A DNA stretch of 38,894 nt, taken from Ophiosphaerella korrae (Eukaryota; Ascomycota; Dothideomycetes; Pleosporales; Phaeosphaeriaceae). The stretch covers positions 1 through 38,894 of the forward strand of contig JALNQF010000375.1 of NCBI GenBank assembly GCA_028456385.1. Direction: 5' to 3'. The position numbers and the translations under genes were made by a program. Of this stretch, positions 23,401 to 34,001 are shown one piece after another. The notes under the pieces were generated by a model. The model had not been told where the DNA came from. It did not search any database and was given only the letters and a program-made list of their open reading frames with translations. Every line of letters starts with the position of its first letter. The stretch's first letter is position 1.

Positions 23401-25101
23401 CTATTAGATTAGAATTAAAGAAGGTAATAAATAGAAAATAGCGTTTAGAATATAGTATAAACTATATAAATACTTAGTTATACTATTTAGCTTAACAAAT
23501 ACACTAGTAGTATTCTAAGAAAGGATTAATATAGTACTAAGAGAGTACTTAGATATATTTATATTTATATACTTAGATAACATCCTTATATTCTTAGAAA
23601 TAGAGGAAGAATATATACAATACGTTTATAAAGTACTAAAGAAATTAGTAGAAAATAAACTATTTCTTAAAATAAGAAAATGCAAATTCTATATAAAGGA
23701 AATAGATTTCCTTAGATTTATTATTAAACTAAGAAAAATCAAGATTAACCTAGAAAAGATTAGATTAATTAACGAATAGCTAACACTAAAAAACCTAAAG
23801 GAAGTATAATAATTTTATAGGCTAGCTAACTTTTATAGAAAGTTAATAGTAAGATAGTCTAAAGATATAGAACTAATAACAAGACTTATAAAAAAGGATA
23901 CGCTATTTAAATAGATAAAGGAATACAATAAAGTATTTAATAAGATTAAAAAAAAGTTTATAGAAAACCTAGTTATTAGAATATATAACCTAGACCTACT
24001 AGTAATAGTAAAAATAGACGTATCTAATTTAGTCTATAGTATAGCACTAATACAAGAAGACCTAGAGACTAAAAAAGAATACTTAGTTAAATACTTCTCT
24101 AAGAAAATAAAGATAGTAGAACTTAACTACCTAATCTATAATAAAGAGATACTAGTAATCTATAAAGTATTTAAGTAATAGAGAGTATACTTATAAGAAG
24201 TAAAGTACTAGATAAAAGTCTATATAGATTATAAGAATCTTATAGGATTTATAATAAATAAGGAACTATTATAATACTATACAAGATAGTAGGAATTCCT
24301 ATTAATATTTAATATAGAAATTATATATATAAAAGAGAAAGATAATTAGTTTATAGACGCCTTTAGTAGAAGACTAGACTTATAAGAAGAAGTAAGCGCT
24401 ACTAGTATAGTCTTAGTTAAAAATAAAGAAGGATATTTAGTCCTAAATATACCTAAAATAGCTACAATACTTAAAAGAAAGAGTAGTAAGCTAGATAAAT
24501 AGATTTAGAAAATAATATAAGAAGTATCTAAAGAAATAGAAAAACTAGAAATTTATAAAGGACTTATATAAGTATATAGAAGAATATATATTCTAAAGAA
24601 AATCTAAAGAGAATTTATACGATAGTTTTATAAACTACTAGTATATAGATACTAAGAGATTAATAAGACTCTAGATAAGATACTACGAGATTACTATATC
24701 TTAAAGGTAAGATAACTAGTAATAGAGGTACTACAAGACTATATAGAATATTAGAGGAATAAGTATAATAGATACGTACTATATAGAATATTATAACTAG
24801 TAGAAGTACTAAGATAACTATAGGGAGTTATTATAATAGACTTTATTACAAAGTTGCTAAAGTCTAAAGACCTAATATTAGGAGTTAAATATAATAAAAT
24901 CCTAATAATAGTAGATAAATTTATAAAGTATATATACTTTAGACTATATAAAGAGAGAAGTAGGATAGAGGTTACTATATACTAGGTTCTAGGAACTATA
25001 ATTAGTTAATATAGACTACTAGACAAAATTATTATAGATAGAGATATAAGATTTATATTAAAACTATAGGAAACAATAATAGCGCAATTAGGAATTAAGT
25101 A
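20415..25101 (+). pseudogene. Element 4 gag-pol relic, first part
   Basis: Capsid Arg-stop-Tyr-Lys motif at about 20876-20890, with TAG replacing a Trp codon. The first zinc knuckle starts at 21356 (Tyr at all four ligand positions), the second is at about 21424-21465 (also Tyr at the His position). Protease Asn-Ser-Arg at 22664-22672. Reverse transcriptase YLDN at 23570-23581. RNase H follows. Integrase Asp 24839-24841 and Asp 25037-25039. Capsid, knuckles, protease, reverse transcriptase and integrase are all in one frame, which shows that gag and pol were a single open reading frame in this family. Element 5 interrupts the integrase core after the second Asp. Confidence 0.93.
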
Positions 25102-25543
25102 TATAACAGGCCTCCTATCGTTAACTATAGGTACCTATCTAGTAAGGGTTAGTAGATTACGAAGTAATAGTAAAAGCTTAGAGGTAATCTATAATAACTA
25201 TAAATAATAGAAGATATTTCGCAACTATCTTGTATTAGCGTTCTATAGTTAAAGGATTAAATTACTAATACTATCTTAATAATACGCATTACTACTAACT
25301 ATATACCTATACTTCTTAGCTAGCTTTATGCTTCGTATTTACTAAGATCGTAAATTATAAATTTATTACGTGTATAAATTCGTGCTTTATATTTACTAAG
25401 GTTGTAAATTACGAATTTATTACGTATCTCTATTATAGTTAGCTTTCTAGTTAAGTTCGTTGCCCTATAGGTTGTATATATTGTTATTATCTATAGTAGG
25501 GCTAATTAGTTTAAATTAGCTTTCCCTTATTACTACTATAATA
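25102..25543 (-). repeat. Element 5 3' LTR (442 bp)
   Basis: Plus-strand reading starts tataacaggcctcc and ends ctactataata. It differs from 31688-32129 mainly by transitions. The aggcctcc end is unlike the elements 3/4 end, so only this terminal stretch of about 60 bp marks a separate LTR subtype; the rest is shared. The adjoining 25544-25565 is purine-rich on the minus strand (polypurine tract). Confidence 0.95.
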
Positions 25544-25942
25544 CTATTCCTCTCTTTAGGTAGGTTCTTATTTCTCTACCCTAGGCCTAAAGTTATTAGT
25601 CTAGTTTCTTTATTTATCTCTAGTTCTTTATTATTCTTTATATCTTTACGTTCTAATCGTAATAAACTTCTTCTTATTACTTGTGTTACTCGTAATAGGG
25701 TTAAAATATTTCCTTACTTCTATTATACTTATCTAAAACTTACGTACTTTATATCTTTAAAGGATAGCAAACACTATAACAAGTATATTCTAGCTAATAT
25801 TTAATATAAGTATACTCTATCTAGCGTTTCTCTTATAGAATATAAGTATTTAATTTCTATATAGTTTCTTCTTGCTAAGTTGTATAGGGCGAGCTATTAA
25901 CTAGGCTTAAGAGATACTATTATTATAGCTTATAGTAGCTAA
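25544..25942 (+). pseudogene. Element 5 antisense frame A
   Basis: This runs from the LTR edge to TAA 25940-25942, 132 codons plus stop, with three internal stops that all sit where the CAA/CAG-to-TAA/TAG change explains them. It includes YPRPKVI, SSSLL, a basic Arg-Ser-Asn-Arg-Asn-Lys stretch, KIFPY, LKDSKHYNKY and LYRASY. In HYNKY the two Tyr have Cys-x2-Cys spacing and Tyr is what RIP makes from Cys, so a small metal-binding motif is possible (inference). It could be a helper protein, an antisense regulator, or a chance frame. Confidence 0.5.
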
Positions 25943-26219
25943 GGCTAAGCGTAAGCTAACTCTTTATAAGCTAATAGATCTTTATTCTTGTATTAAGCGT
26001 CTTTATAAGATAAAGGCTTATAATAACGCTAAATTATCTAAATAGTCTTATACCTTAGAGGCTAAGATAGACCTTAAAGATATAGTTTAGGCTGCTCTAG
26101 CTCCTATTATATTAGGCGTTCCTAACGCCTCTCTATCTAGTAGTAGTATTATTAGTTTTCTTAATTTACTACAAGGCGCTCTAGAAGGTTTTAATTTTAG
26201 AAGTCTTTTAGTTTCTTAG
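25938..26219 (+). pseudogene. Element 5 antisense frame B
   Basis: Frame B overlaps the end of frame A, is shifted by +1, and ends at TAG 26217-26219 after 93 codons, with two internal TAG. The sequence is Lys/Leu/Ala-rich in the first half (KRKLTLYKL, KIKAYNNAKL, LEAKIDL) and Ser-rich later (SLSSSSIISF), with the shared ending LEGFNFRSLLVS. The first half could form a helix or short coiled coil. Frames A and B could be two genes, or one gene joined by an unseen intron or frameshift. Confidence 0.45.
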
Positions 26220-29200
26220 GGTAGTTAAGGTTATCTTCTAGTTCCTATATTTCTTCCTATAGTTGTCCTTTCTCGTCTATACCTATCTATTCTACTAGGT
26301 AGTAGCTTCTACTATTATAGAACTAGTATACTAAGATTTTTCTAACTTCTTATTCCTCTTGTTCTCTATATATATCTATTTTATACACTAGTAGTTCTAC
26401 GTTCTATAGTACTATCTTAAGTAGCGCTACGTAGAAGGTTAGGTATATCTTTATCTTGTTTAGTAGTTTTAGTTTAAATATAACTAGTGTAACTTTTCTT
26501 TTAATCTTGTATAGTCCTATCTTAACGTAGTCTAATTTTAAACTAGGTTGTTTACTTTTAATGTTCTTTTATACTAACTATACTTTTTCTCTCTCTCTAA
26601 ATTAGGGTCCTTCTTTATACTTCTTATTATAGTACTTCGCTATTTAATTATATAGGAATTCTATATCCTGTCTTAATTAGTTATATATATCTCTAAGTCT
26701 ATTAGTAAAGTTTTCTCCTCTTAGAGACTAAGATATCTATATTCTTAGTGTTCTATATACGCTAGGTTTAAATCTATAGTTTATAAAAAAAAGTAATACT
26801 CTTATTACTATATTCTTTGCGCTATTGTATGCTAACTATACTATAGGTAGTAGCTATACCTAGTTGTTCTAGTTGTAGTTAAGGTAGTATCTTAAGTACT
26901 ATTCTACTATCTAATTTATTTATTTAGATTGTCTATCTATCTATAGGTAGTATACTGTAGATATTGCGTATTTAATTCCTAATTACGCTATTATCGTTCC
27001 CTATAGTTTTAATATAAATCGTATATCTCTATCTATAATAATCTTATCTAGTAGTCTGTATTAACTAATTATAGTTCCTAGAACCTAGTATACAGCAGCT
27101 TCTATCCTGCTTTTTTCCTTATATAGTCTAAAGTATATATACTTTATAAGTTTGTCTACTATTATTAAGATTCTATTGTATTTAACTCCTAATATTAGAT
27201 CTTTAGACTTAGGTAACTTTGTAATAAAGTCTATTGTAATAACTCCCTATAGTTATTCTAGTACTTCTACTAGTTGTAGTATTCTATATAGTATATATCT
27301 ATTGTATTTATTCCTTTAGTATTCTATATAGTCTTATAGTACCTCTATTACTAGTTATCTTACTTTTAGAATGTAGTAATCTCGCAGTAGTCTATCTAAT
27401 ATTTTCTTAATACCTTAGTAACTATATACTAGCAATTTATAGAATTATCGTATAAATTCCCTTTAAATTTTTCCTAGAATATATGTTCTTCTATATACTT
27501 GTATAAATCTATCTTAGATTTTAAGTTTCTCTATTTCTTTAGATGCTTCTTGTATTATTTTCTAAATCTATTTGTCTAGCTCGCTACTCTTTCTCTTAAG
27601 TGTTACGGCTATTTTAGGTGTATTTAGGACTAAATATCCTTCTTTATTCTTAACTAGAACTATACTAGTTGTATTTACTTCTTCTTATAAGTCTAGTCTT
27701 CTACTAAGGGCGTCTATAAATTAATTATCTTTCCCTTTTATATATATAATTTCTATATTAAATATTAACAAGTATTCCTACTATCTTGTATAGTGTTATA
27801 ACAGTTCTTTATTTATTATAAATCCTATAAGATTCTTATAGTCTATATAGACCTTTGTTTAGTATTTTACTCCTTATAAATATACTCTCTATTATTTAAA
27901 TACTTTATAGATTGCTAGCATCTCTTTATTATAGATTAGGTAGTTAAGTTCTACTATTTTTATCTTCTTAGAGAAGTATTCGACTAAGTATTCCTTTTTA
28001 GTCTCTAAGTCTTCTTACATTAGTACTATTCTGTAGACTAAGTTTAATATATCTATTTTTACTATTACTAGTAGTTCTAGGTTATATATTCTAATAACTA
28101 GGTTTTCTATAAACTTCTTTTTTATTCTTTTAAATACTTTGTCGCATTCCTTTATCTATTTAAATAGCGTATCTTTTTTTATAAGTCTTGTAATTAGCTC
28201 TATATCTTTAGAGTATCTTACTATTAACTTTCTACAAAAGTTAGCTAGCCTATAAAATTATTGTACCTCTTTTAGGTTCTTTAGTGTTAGCTATTTGTTA
28301 ATTAAGTTAATCTTTTCTAGCTTAATCCTAATTTTTCCTAGTTTAATAATAAATCTAAGGAAATCTGTTTCCTTTATATAGAACTCGCATTTTCTTATCT
28401 TAAGAAATATTTTAGCTTCTACTAGTTTCTTTAGCACTTTGTATATATGTTACACGTGTTCTTCTTCTATTTCTAAGAATATAAGGATGTTGTCTAAGTA
28501 CGCAAATATAAATATATCTAAGTATTCTCTTAGTACTATGTTAATTCTCTCCTAGAATACTGCTAGTGCATTTATTAAGCTAAATAGTATAACTAAGTAT
28601 TTATATAGTCTATATTATGTTCTAAACGCTATTTTCTACTCGTCTCTTTTCTTAATTCTAATCTAGTAGTATGCGTTTTATATATCTAGTTTTATAAAGA
28701 TCTTTGCTCTTTATAGCCTATCTTGTATTTTATCTATTTATAGTAGTAGGTATTAGTTCTTGTTTATAATTGCGTTAGTTTTTCTAAAATCTACGTAGAG
28801 TCTTTTATTGCTTATCTCTTTTTTATCTATAAATATTAATCTATATACTACTAAGGATTTAGATTCTCTTATCTATCCTTTCTTTATTGTATTTTGTATA
28901 AATAATTATTTAATCTTAGATTCTTCTTCTATATTTTAGTAGACTAGACTCTATCCTACGTTCTTTTCTTCTTCTAGTTCTATTACTAAGTCCTATAGTT
29001 AGTGTTCTAGAAGGTAATCTTCTAGTTCTATAAGCTGCTTTTCCTATTTCTTGTATTCTTCTAGGAATTCTCTCTTATAGGTACTTATGTTAGCTTTTAG
29101 TATGTCTGTTTTATTGTAACTAATTTTTCTTATTCTCTAATTAATATATAGGTTAGTTATCTATAACTATAGTATACCTAATATTATGTCTTGTTTATTA

Positions 29201-31658
29201 TTAATTATTGTTATATCTATAACTATGTTCTAGATTTCTAGTCCTTCTAACCTTAGTGTTAAAGGTGCTGTTTTAAACTATATTAGTTCTTAAAATAGTT
29301 TTCCTTTAATTATACTTAGTTATTAAGAGTATTTCTTTGTTGTGTACTTTATTCCCTATATTTCTATAAACTTTTTTAATATAAAGTTTCTTGTAGCTCT
29401 ACTATTAATTATTAATTATACTTTCTTTCTTTAGTATATACCTATTTTTATAATATATAGGCTTCTTATACCTTCTAGCCTTTCTTACTTTAGCAATTTA
29501 TTAAATTATCTATCTTTCTAGAGCTATAGGCCTACTTTAAGTTTATATTCTTCGTGTTTTAGACACTTGTTGTATATACATTTATACTATAGTCCTCCTT
29601 AGACGTATTTCTTAGATAATTTTAGGCTAGGTCTTACTACTATATATCTGTCTTCTAGGATTATTTCCTATCCTTAGATATCTTCTACCCTAATTACTCT
29701 CGTATAGTTATAGTCTCTTCTCCTTATAGGCTATATATTATTATTTACTTTAGGGTTTCCGTGTATAGTATAATTCTTGTCTAGGTATAATATCTATAAT
29801 ACTTTAAAATATGCTAGATGTCTTAGATCTATTATTTTGTTATCCCCTTCCTAGTACTTATCTTTTCTAGGTGTGTCTATTGTTAGGATATAGTACACTA
29901 CTAGTACTCTTAGTGTATAGGCTTTGTTAATCTATCGCATTCTTCTAGTAAGGTACTACTATTCTTTTTATATAGGTATTCTTCTTACTATAACTATATA
30001 TTACTTTATCTATTCTTAAAATAGTATAAACTTTATTTCTTTAGGATTGCGTTTTTTCTAGTTTTTATACGCTTCCTCTATACTTATAACTATTAAGTAT
30101 ATCTAAACGAACTTCTATTTTTTATTTCGTTCCTTTATATCTAATATTATATAGCTATTGTAGCTATATATTGTTAGCTAGGCGTACTCTATACTTCTTA
30201 TACTAACTTATTTCTTACTTTCTTATAGTCCTTTAGAGGAAGCTGTAGTAGTCTCTTTATCTAGTACTAGTCTTTCGGCCTAGATTAATAGTACTAAGGG
30301 CTCTTCCCCTTCTAAGTCTTCTATTAGTAAGTCTATTACTTAGGCTATTTCTTCTAGCTAAGCTTTTATTCTTTCTTTTGTTACTACTACTCTTTATCTC
30401 TATTATAAAAAGTATCCTACTCTTTACTTACTAGAAAGATATATATAGTAGTTATCTTTATAACAAAAAGTCTAATAGAGTATTATATATTATATTTCTT
30501 TACTCTTAGCTACCTTCTCTTAAGGTTTAGCCTATACTTATAGTACTTCCTTCTTCTTCTTAGTCGTTTTTAACTAAGTTTCTTTCTTTAAGTCCTTACT
30601 CTTATAGTCTTTTACAAAGTGTCCTAGTTTCTTATATTTATAATATACTATATCCTATTTCTTCTTTAATTAGTAGTCTTTTGCGTAGTAGCCCTTTTTA
30701 CTATAGTTAAAGTACGTAAAGTCTTTACTCTTCTTCTTCTTCCTATCCTTATTAGCGTTAAGGATTATAGGGTCTCTAGCATCCTAATTTCTATTTTAGG
30801 TGCTATACTTATTCTTCTTCTATTCCTAAAGATTATCGTTAATTTATATTACCTATTACTTTAGGGCTTCTAGTGTTCGTAGTTTCTCTATATATATTAT
30901 CTTGTATTAGATTTTAGAGTTAAGTCCTTATTTAAATTGTAATATTAAGGCTAACTTATTCTATTCTATATTTTATAATAGTTATTTAAACTATAATACG
31001 TACTTTAGAATACTCTAATTCTATATAAGCTTCTCTAGTTACTCTTTAGCTTGTTAGGTAACATCTATATCCCTAAATACTACTCTTATTCGTTTAGTAA
31101 AGTATTCGTAACTTCTAAAGATAGCTCTAGTTTTGTCTTTTTGTATTATTAGAGAGTATATCGTATAATCTATCTAATAAGGCTTGTACTATCTTATTGC
31201 GTCTTCTTTAAAGTACAATCTAATATATATTACCTTCTTTTCTTCTATGTCAAAGTGTAGTACTTATATATCTATCTAGAGTTATACTAATATAATAAAA
31301 GGTCTTAGTTTTTCTCTTATTCTATTAAACTTCTTAAGTATAGGTATCTTTAGTAGTTTCTTTGTCGCGCTTATCTCTAAGCGTTGCGTAATTAGTTCTA
31401 TCTAGTTTTATCCTTTAATATTAGCTTTAATTTGTACTTCGTTCTATTTTATATAATCTTGTAGTTCCTTGTTCTATATTTCTAAGGCGTCGATTACTAT
31501 CTTTATATCTTCTTTTTTAGAGATTAAGTTGTTTATATAGTTCTTAACGTCTCTCTATACTATATTATCTAACTTATAACTACTTAGAGGTACTTTACCT
31601 CCTTTTTTAGTTAAACTTTCTACTATCGTGTTAGCTAGACTACGCGCTACTTACGCTT
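26197..31658 (-). pseudogene. Element 5 gag-pol relic
   Basis: The frame ends at TAA 26197-26199 behind the chromodomain. Integrase: Asp 27229-27231 and Asp 27031-27033 are kept, but the Glu codon at 26923-26925 reads AAA (Lys), a G-to-A change in TpG context, so the catalytic triad is broken. Reverse transcriptase YLDN is at 28489-28500. Protease Asn-Ser-Arg is at 29398-29406. Zinc knuckles: 30673-30714, and 30604-30645, whose His codon (CAC, 30619-30621) survives while the Cys positions read Tyr. Capsid follows to about 31658. This is the least degraded copy, but stops remain frequent. Confidence 0.93.
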
Positions 31659-31687
31659 CGCTTCTTGTAATAACTAAATTAGTAAGG

Positions 31688-32129
31688 TATAATAGGCCTC
31701 CTATTATCGACTATAAGTACCTATCTAGTAAGAGTTAGTAGATTACAAAGTAATAGTAAAAGCTTAGAAGTAATCTACAATAACTATAAACAATAGAAGA
31801 TGTTTTGTAACTATCTTGTATTAGCGTTCTATAGTTAAAGGATTAAATTACTAATACTATCTTAATAATGCGCATTGCTACTAACTATATACCTATACTT
31901 CTTAGCTAGCTTCGTGCTTCGTGTTTACTAAGATTGCAAATTGCGAATTTATTACGTGCACGAATTTGTACTTTATATTTACTAAGGTCGCAAATCGCGA
32001 ATTTATTACGTATCCCTATTGTAGTTAGCTTCTTAGTTAAGTTTGTTGCCCTATAGGTCGTATGTATTGTTATTATCTATAGTAGGGCTAATTAGTTTAA
32101 ATTAGCTTTCCCTTGTTACTACTATAACA
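31688..32129 (-). repeat. Element 5 5' LTR (442 bp), best-preserved LTR
   Basis: Plus-strand reading starts tataataggcctcc and ends ctactataaca, so the outer CA is intact. It has the highest CpG, CpA and TpG content in the window, particularly at 31905-32015, where two copies of the 54-bp block contain gcaaattgcgaattt and cgcaaatcgcgaattt. These short GC-containing palindromes may be promoter or protein-binding sites (inference). Confidence 0.96.
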
Positions 32130-32906
32130 AAGTACGTAATATCTATAGCATATTACCTATAGATAGATAGATAATTAGAACGAATAAATTAGATAGTAGA
32201 ATAATATCTAAGATACTACCTTAACTACAACTAAAATAACTAAGTATAGCTACTACCTATAGTATAGTTAGTATATAATAGCGTAAAGAATATAGTAATA
32301 AGAGTATTGCCCTTCTTTACAAACTATAGATTTAAACTTAATATATACTAGATAATAAGAAACTAGATATCTTAGTCCCTAAGAAGAGAAAACTTTACTA
32401 ATAGACTTAAAAATATATATAACTAACTAAGATAGGACGTAGAATTCCTATACAATTAGATAGTAAAGTACTACAATAAGAAATATAAAAGAGAACCTTA
32501 ATTTAGAGAGGAAGAAAAAGTATAGTTAGTATAGAAGAATATTAAAAGTAAATAGCCTAGTTTAAAACTAGACTACGTTAAGATAAGACTATACAAAATT
32601 AAGAAGAAAATCTTACTAGTTATATTTAAATTAAAGTTACTAAATAAGATAAAGATATACTTAACCTTCTATATAGTACTACTTAAGATAGCACTATAAA
32701 ACGTAGAACTACTAGTATACAAAGTAGATATATATAGAGAATAAGAAAAATAAGAAGTTAAGAAAATCCTAGTACGCTAGTTCTATAATAGCAAGAACTA
32801 CTACCTAGTAAAATAGATAAGTATAGACAAGAAAAGGTAACTATAAGAAGAAATATAGGAACTAGAAGATAACCTTAACTACTCTAAGAAACTAGAGGAC
32901 TTCTAA
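32130..32906 (+). pseudogene. Element 4 pol relic, second part (integrase end and chromodomain)
   Basis: It resumes after element 5 with the duplicated aagta (32130-32134). The integrase Glu codon, GAA at 32178-32180, falls 35 codons past the second Asp once element 5 is removed. The integrase C-terminal part follows (Asn-Ser-Val-Lys-Asn, Pro-Phe-Phe-like and Lys-Leu-Asp-Tyr stretches), then a chromodomain at about 32750-32900 with Tyr-Tyr-Leu-Val-Lys before a TAG at the expected Trp. Stop TAA at 32904-32906. The chromodomain would bind methylated histone H3 and direct integration to silent chromatin (family knowledge). Confidence 0.9.
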
Positions 32907-33165
32907 AATTAAAACCTTCTAGAGCGCCTTGCAGCAAATTAAGAAAACTAATAATACTACTACTAGATAGAGAGGCGTTAGGAACGTCTAATATAATAGG
33001 AGCTAGAGTAGCCTAAACTATATCTTTAAGGTCTATCTTAGCCTCTAAGGTACAAGACTATTTAGATAATTTAGCGTTATTATAAGCCTTTATCTTACAA
33101 AGACGCTTAATATAAGAATAAAGATTTACTAGCTTATAAAGAGTTAGCTTACACTTAGCCTTAGC
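32884..33165 (-). pseudogene. Element 4 antisense frame B
   Basis: The stop is at 32884-32886, opposite the end of the chromodomain. The frame extends 93 codons, the same length as in elements 2, 3 and 5. It overlaps frame A by a few bases at its start. Function unknown. Confidence 0.4.
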
Positions 33166-33559
33166 TACTATAAGCTATAACAATAGTATCTCTTAAGCCT
33201 AGTTAATAGCTTGCCCTATATAACTTAGTAAGAAGAGACTATATAGAAATTAAACACTTACACTCTATAAGAGAAACGCTAGATAGTATATACTTATATT
33301 AAATATTAGCTAGAATACACTCGTTATAGTATTTACTATCCTTTAAAGATATAAGGTATATAAGTTTTAGCTAAGTATAATAGGAGTAAAGAAATATTTT
33401 AACCTTATTACAAGTAATATAAGTAATAAGAAGAAGTTTATTATAATTAGAATATAAAGATATAGAGAACAATAAAGAACTAGAGATAAATAAAGAAACT
33501 AGACTAATAACTTTAGGCCTAGGGTAGAGAAATAAGAACCTACCTAGAGAAGGAAATAG
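33161..33559 (-). pseudogene. Element 4 antisense frame A
   Basis: 132 codons plus stop, from the base next to the 3' LTR (33559) to TAA 33161-33163. Length and end match elements 2, 3 and 5 exactly. The run 33545-33559 (tagagaaggaaatag type) also serves as the sense-strand polypurine tract, so the antisense frame would have to be translated from an RNA starting in the LTR. Function unknown. Confidence 0.45.
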
Positions 33560-34001
33560 TATTATAGTAGTAACAAGGGAAAGCTAATTTAAACTAATTA
33601 GCCCTACTATAGATAATAATAATATATATAACCTATAGGGCAACAAACTTAACTAGGAAGCTAACTATAATAGGGACACGTAATAAATTTGCAATTCGCG
33701 ATCTTAGTAAATACAAAGTATAAATTCGTGTACGTAATAAATTCGCGATTTGCGATCTTAGTAAACACAAAGCACGAAGCTAGCTAAGAAGTATAAGTAT
33801 ATAGTTAGTAGTAATATACATTATTAAAATAGTATTAGCAATTTAATCCTTTAACTATAGAACGCTAATACAAGATAGTTACAAAATATCTTCTATTGTT
33901 TATAGTTATTATAGATCCTAACACAAACTTTTATTATTATCTCTTAATCTACTAACCCCTAATTAGGTATTAGGTAGTCGACCCTAGTAACACCTATAAT
34001 A
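33560..34001 (+). repeat. Element 4 3' LTR (442 bp)
   Basis: It starts tattatagtag and ends cctataata, followed by taatt (34002-34006). It pairs with 19944-20385. Confidence 0.95.
33678..33785 (+). repeat. 54-bp tandem duplication inside the LTR
   Basis: The block beginning acgtaataaatt at 33678 repeats from 33732, each with a CpG-bearing core (ttcgcgatc or tttgcgatc) and cttagtaaa. The same pair is present in the LTRs of elements 2-5 and is therefore ancestral to that group. It is a candidate enhancer-type repeat of the LTR promoter region; that role is inferred from position only. Confidence 0.75.

Larger units (their letters stand above)
25102..32129 (-). mobile_element. Element 5: innermost, youngest Ty3/gypsy chromovirus (7028 bp)
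   Basis: Minus-strand copy inside the integrase of element 4, flanked by aagta (25097-25101 and 32130-32134). LTRs are 25102-25543 and 31688-32129, both 442 bp. Nothing is nested in it, so it is the last insertion of this stack. It retains visibly more CpA and TpG than outer copies, for example around 28441-28500 and throughout the right LTR, yet pol is still full of stops. The internal part is 6144 bp, in the same order as elements 1, 3 and 4. Confidence 0.96.
19944..34001 (+). mobile_element. Element 4: Ty3/gypsy chromovirus, split by element 5
   Basis: Plus-strand copy inside element 3, flanked by taatt (19939-19943 and 34002-34006). LTRs are 19944-20385 and 33560-34001, each 442 bp; the left one still begins with TG. 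Without element 5 and one aagta copy it is 7025 bp. It has the same domain order as element 1 and carries the antisense frames in its 3' region. Many RIP stops, but more CpA/TpG survive than in elements 0-2. Confidence 0.95.
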
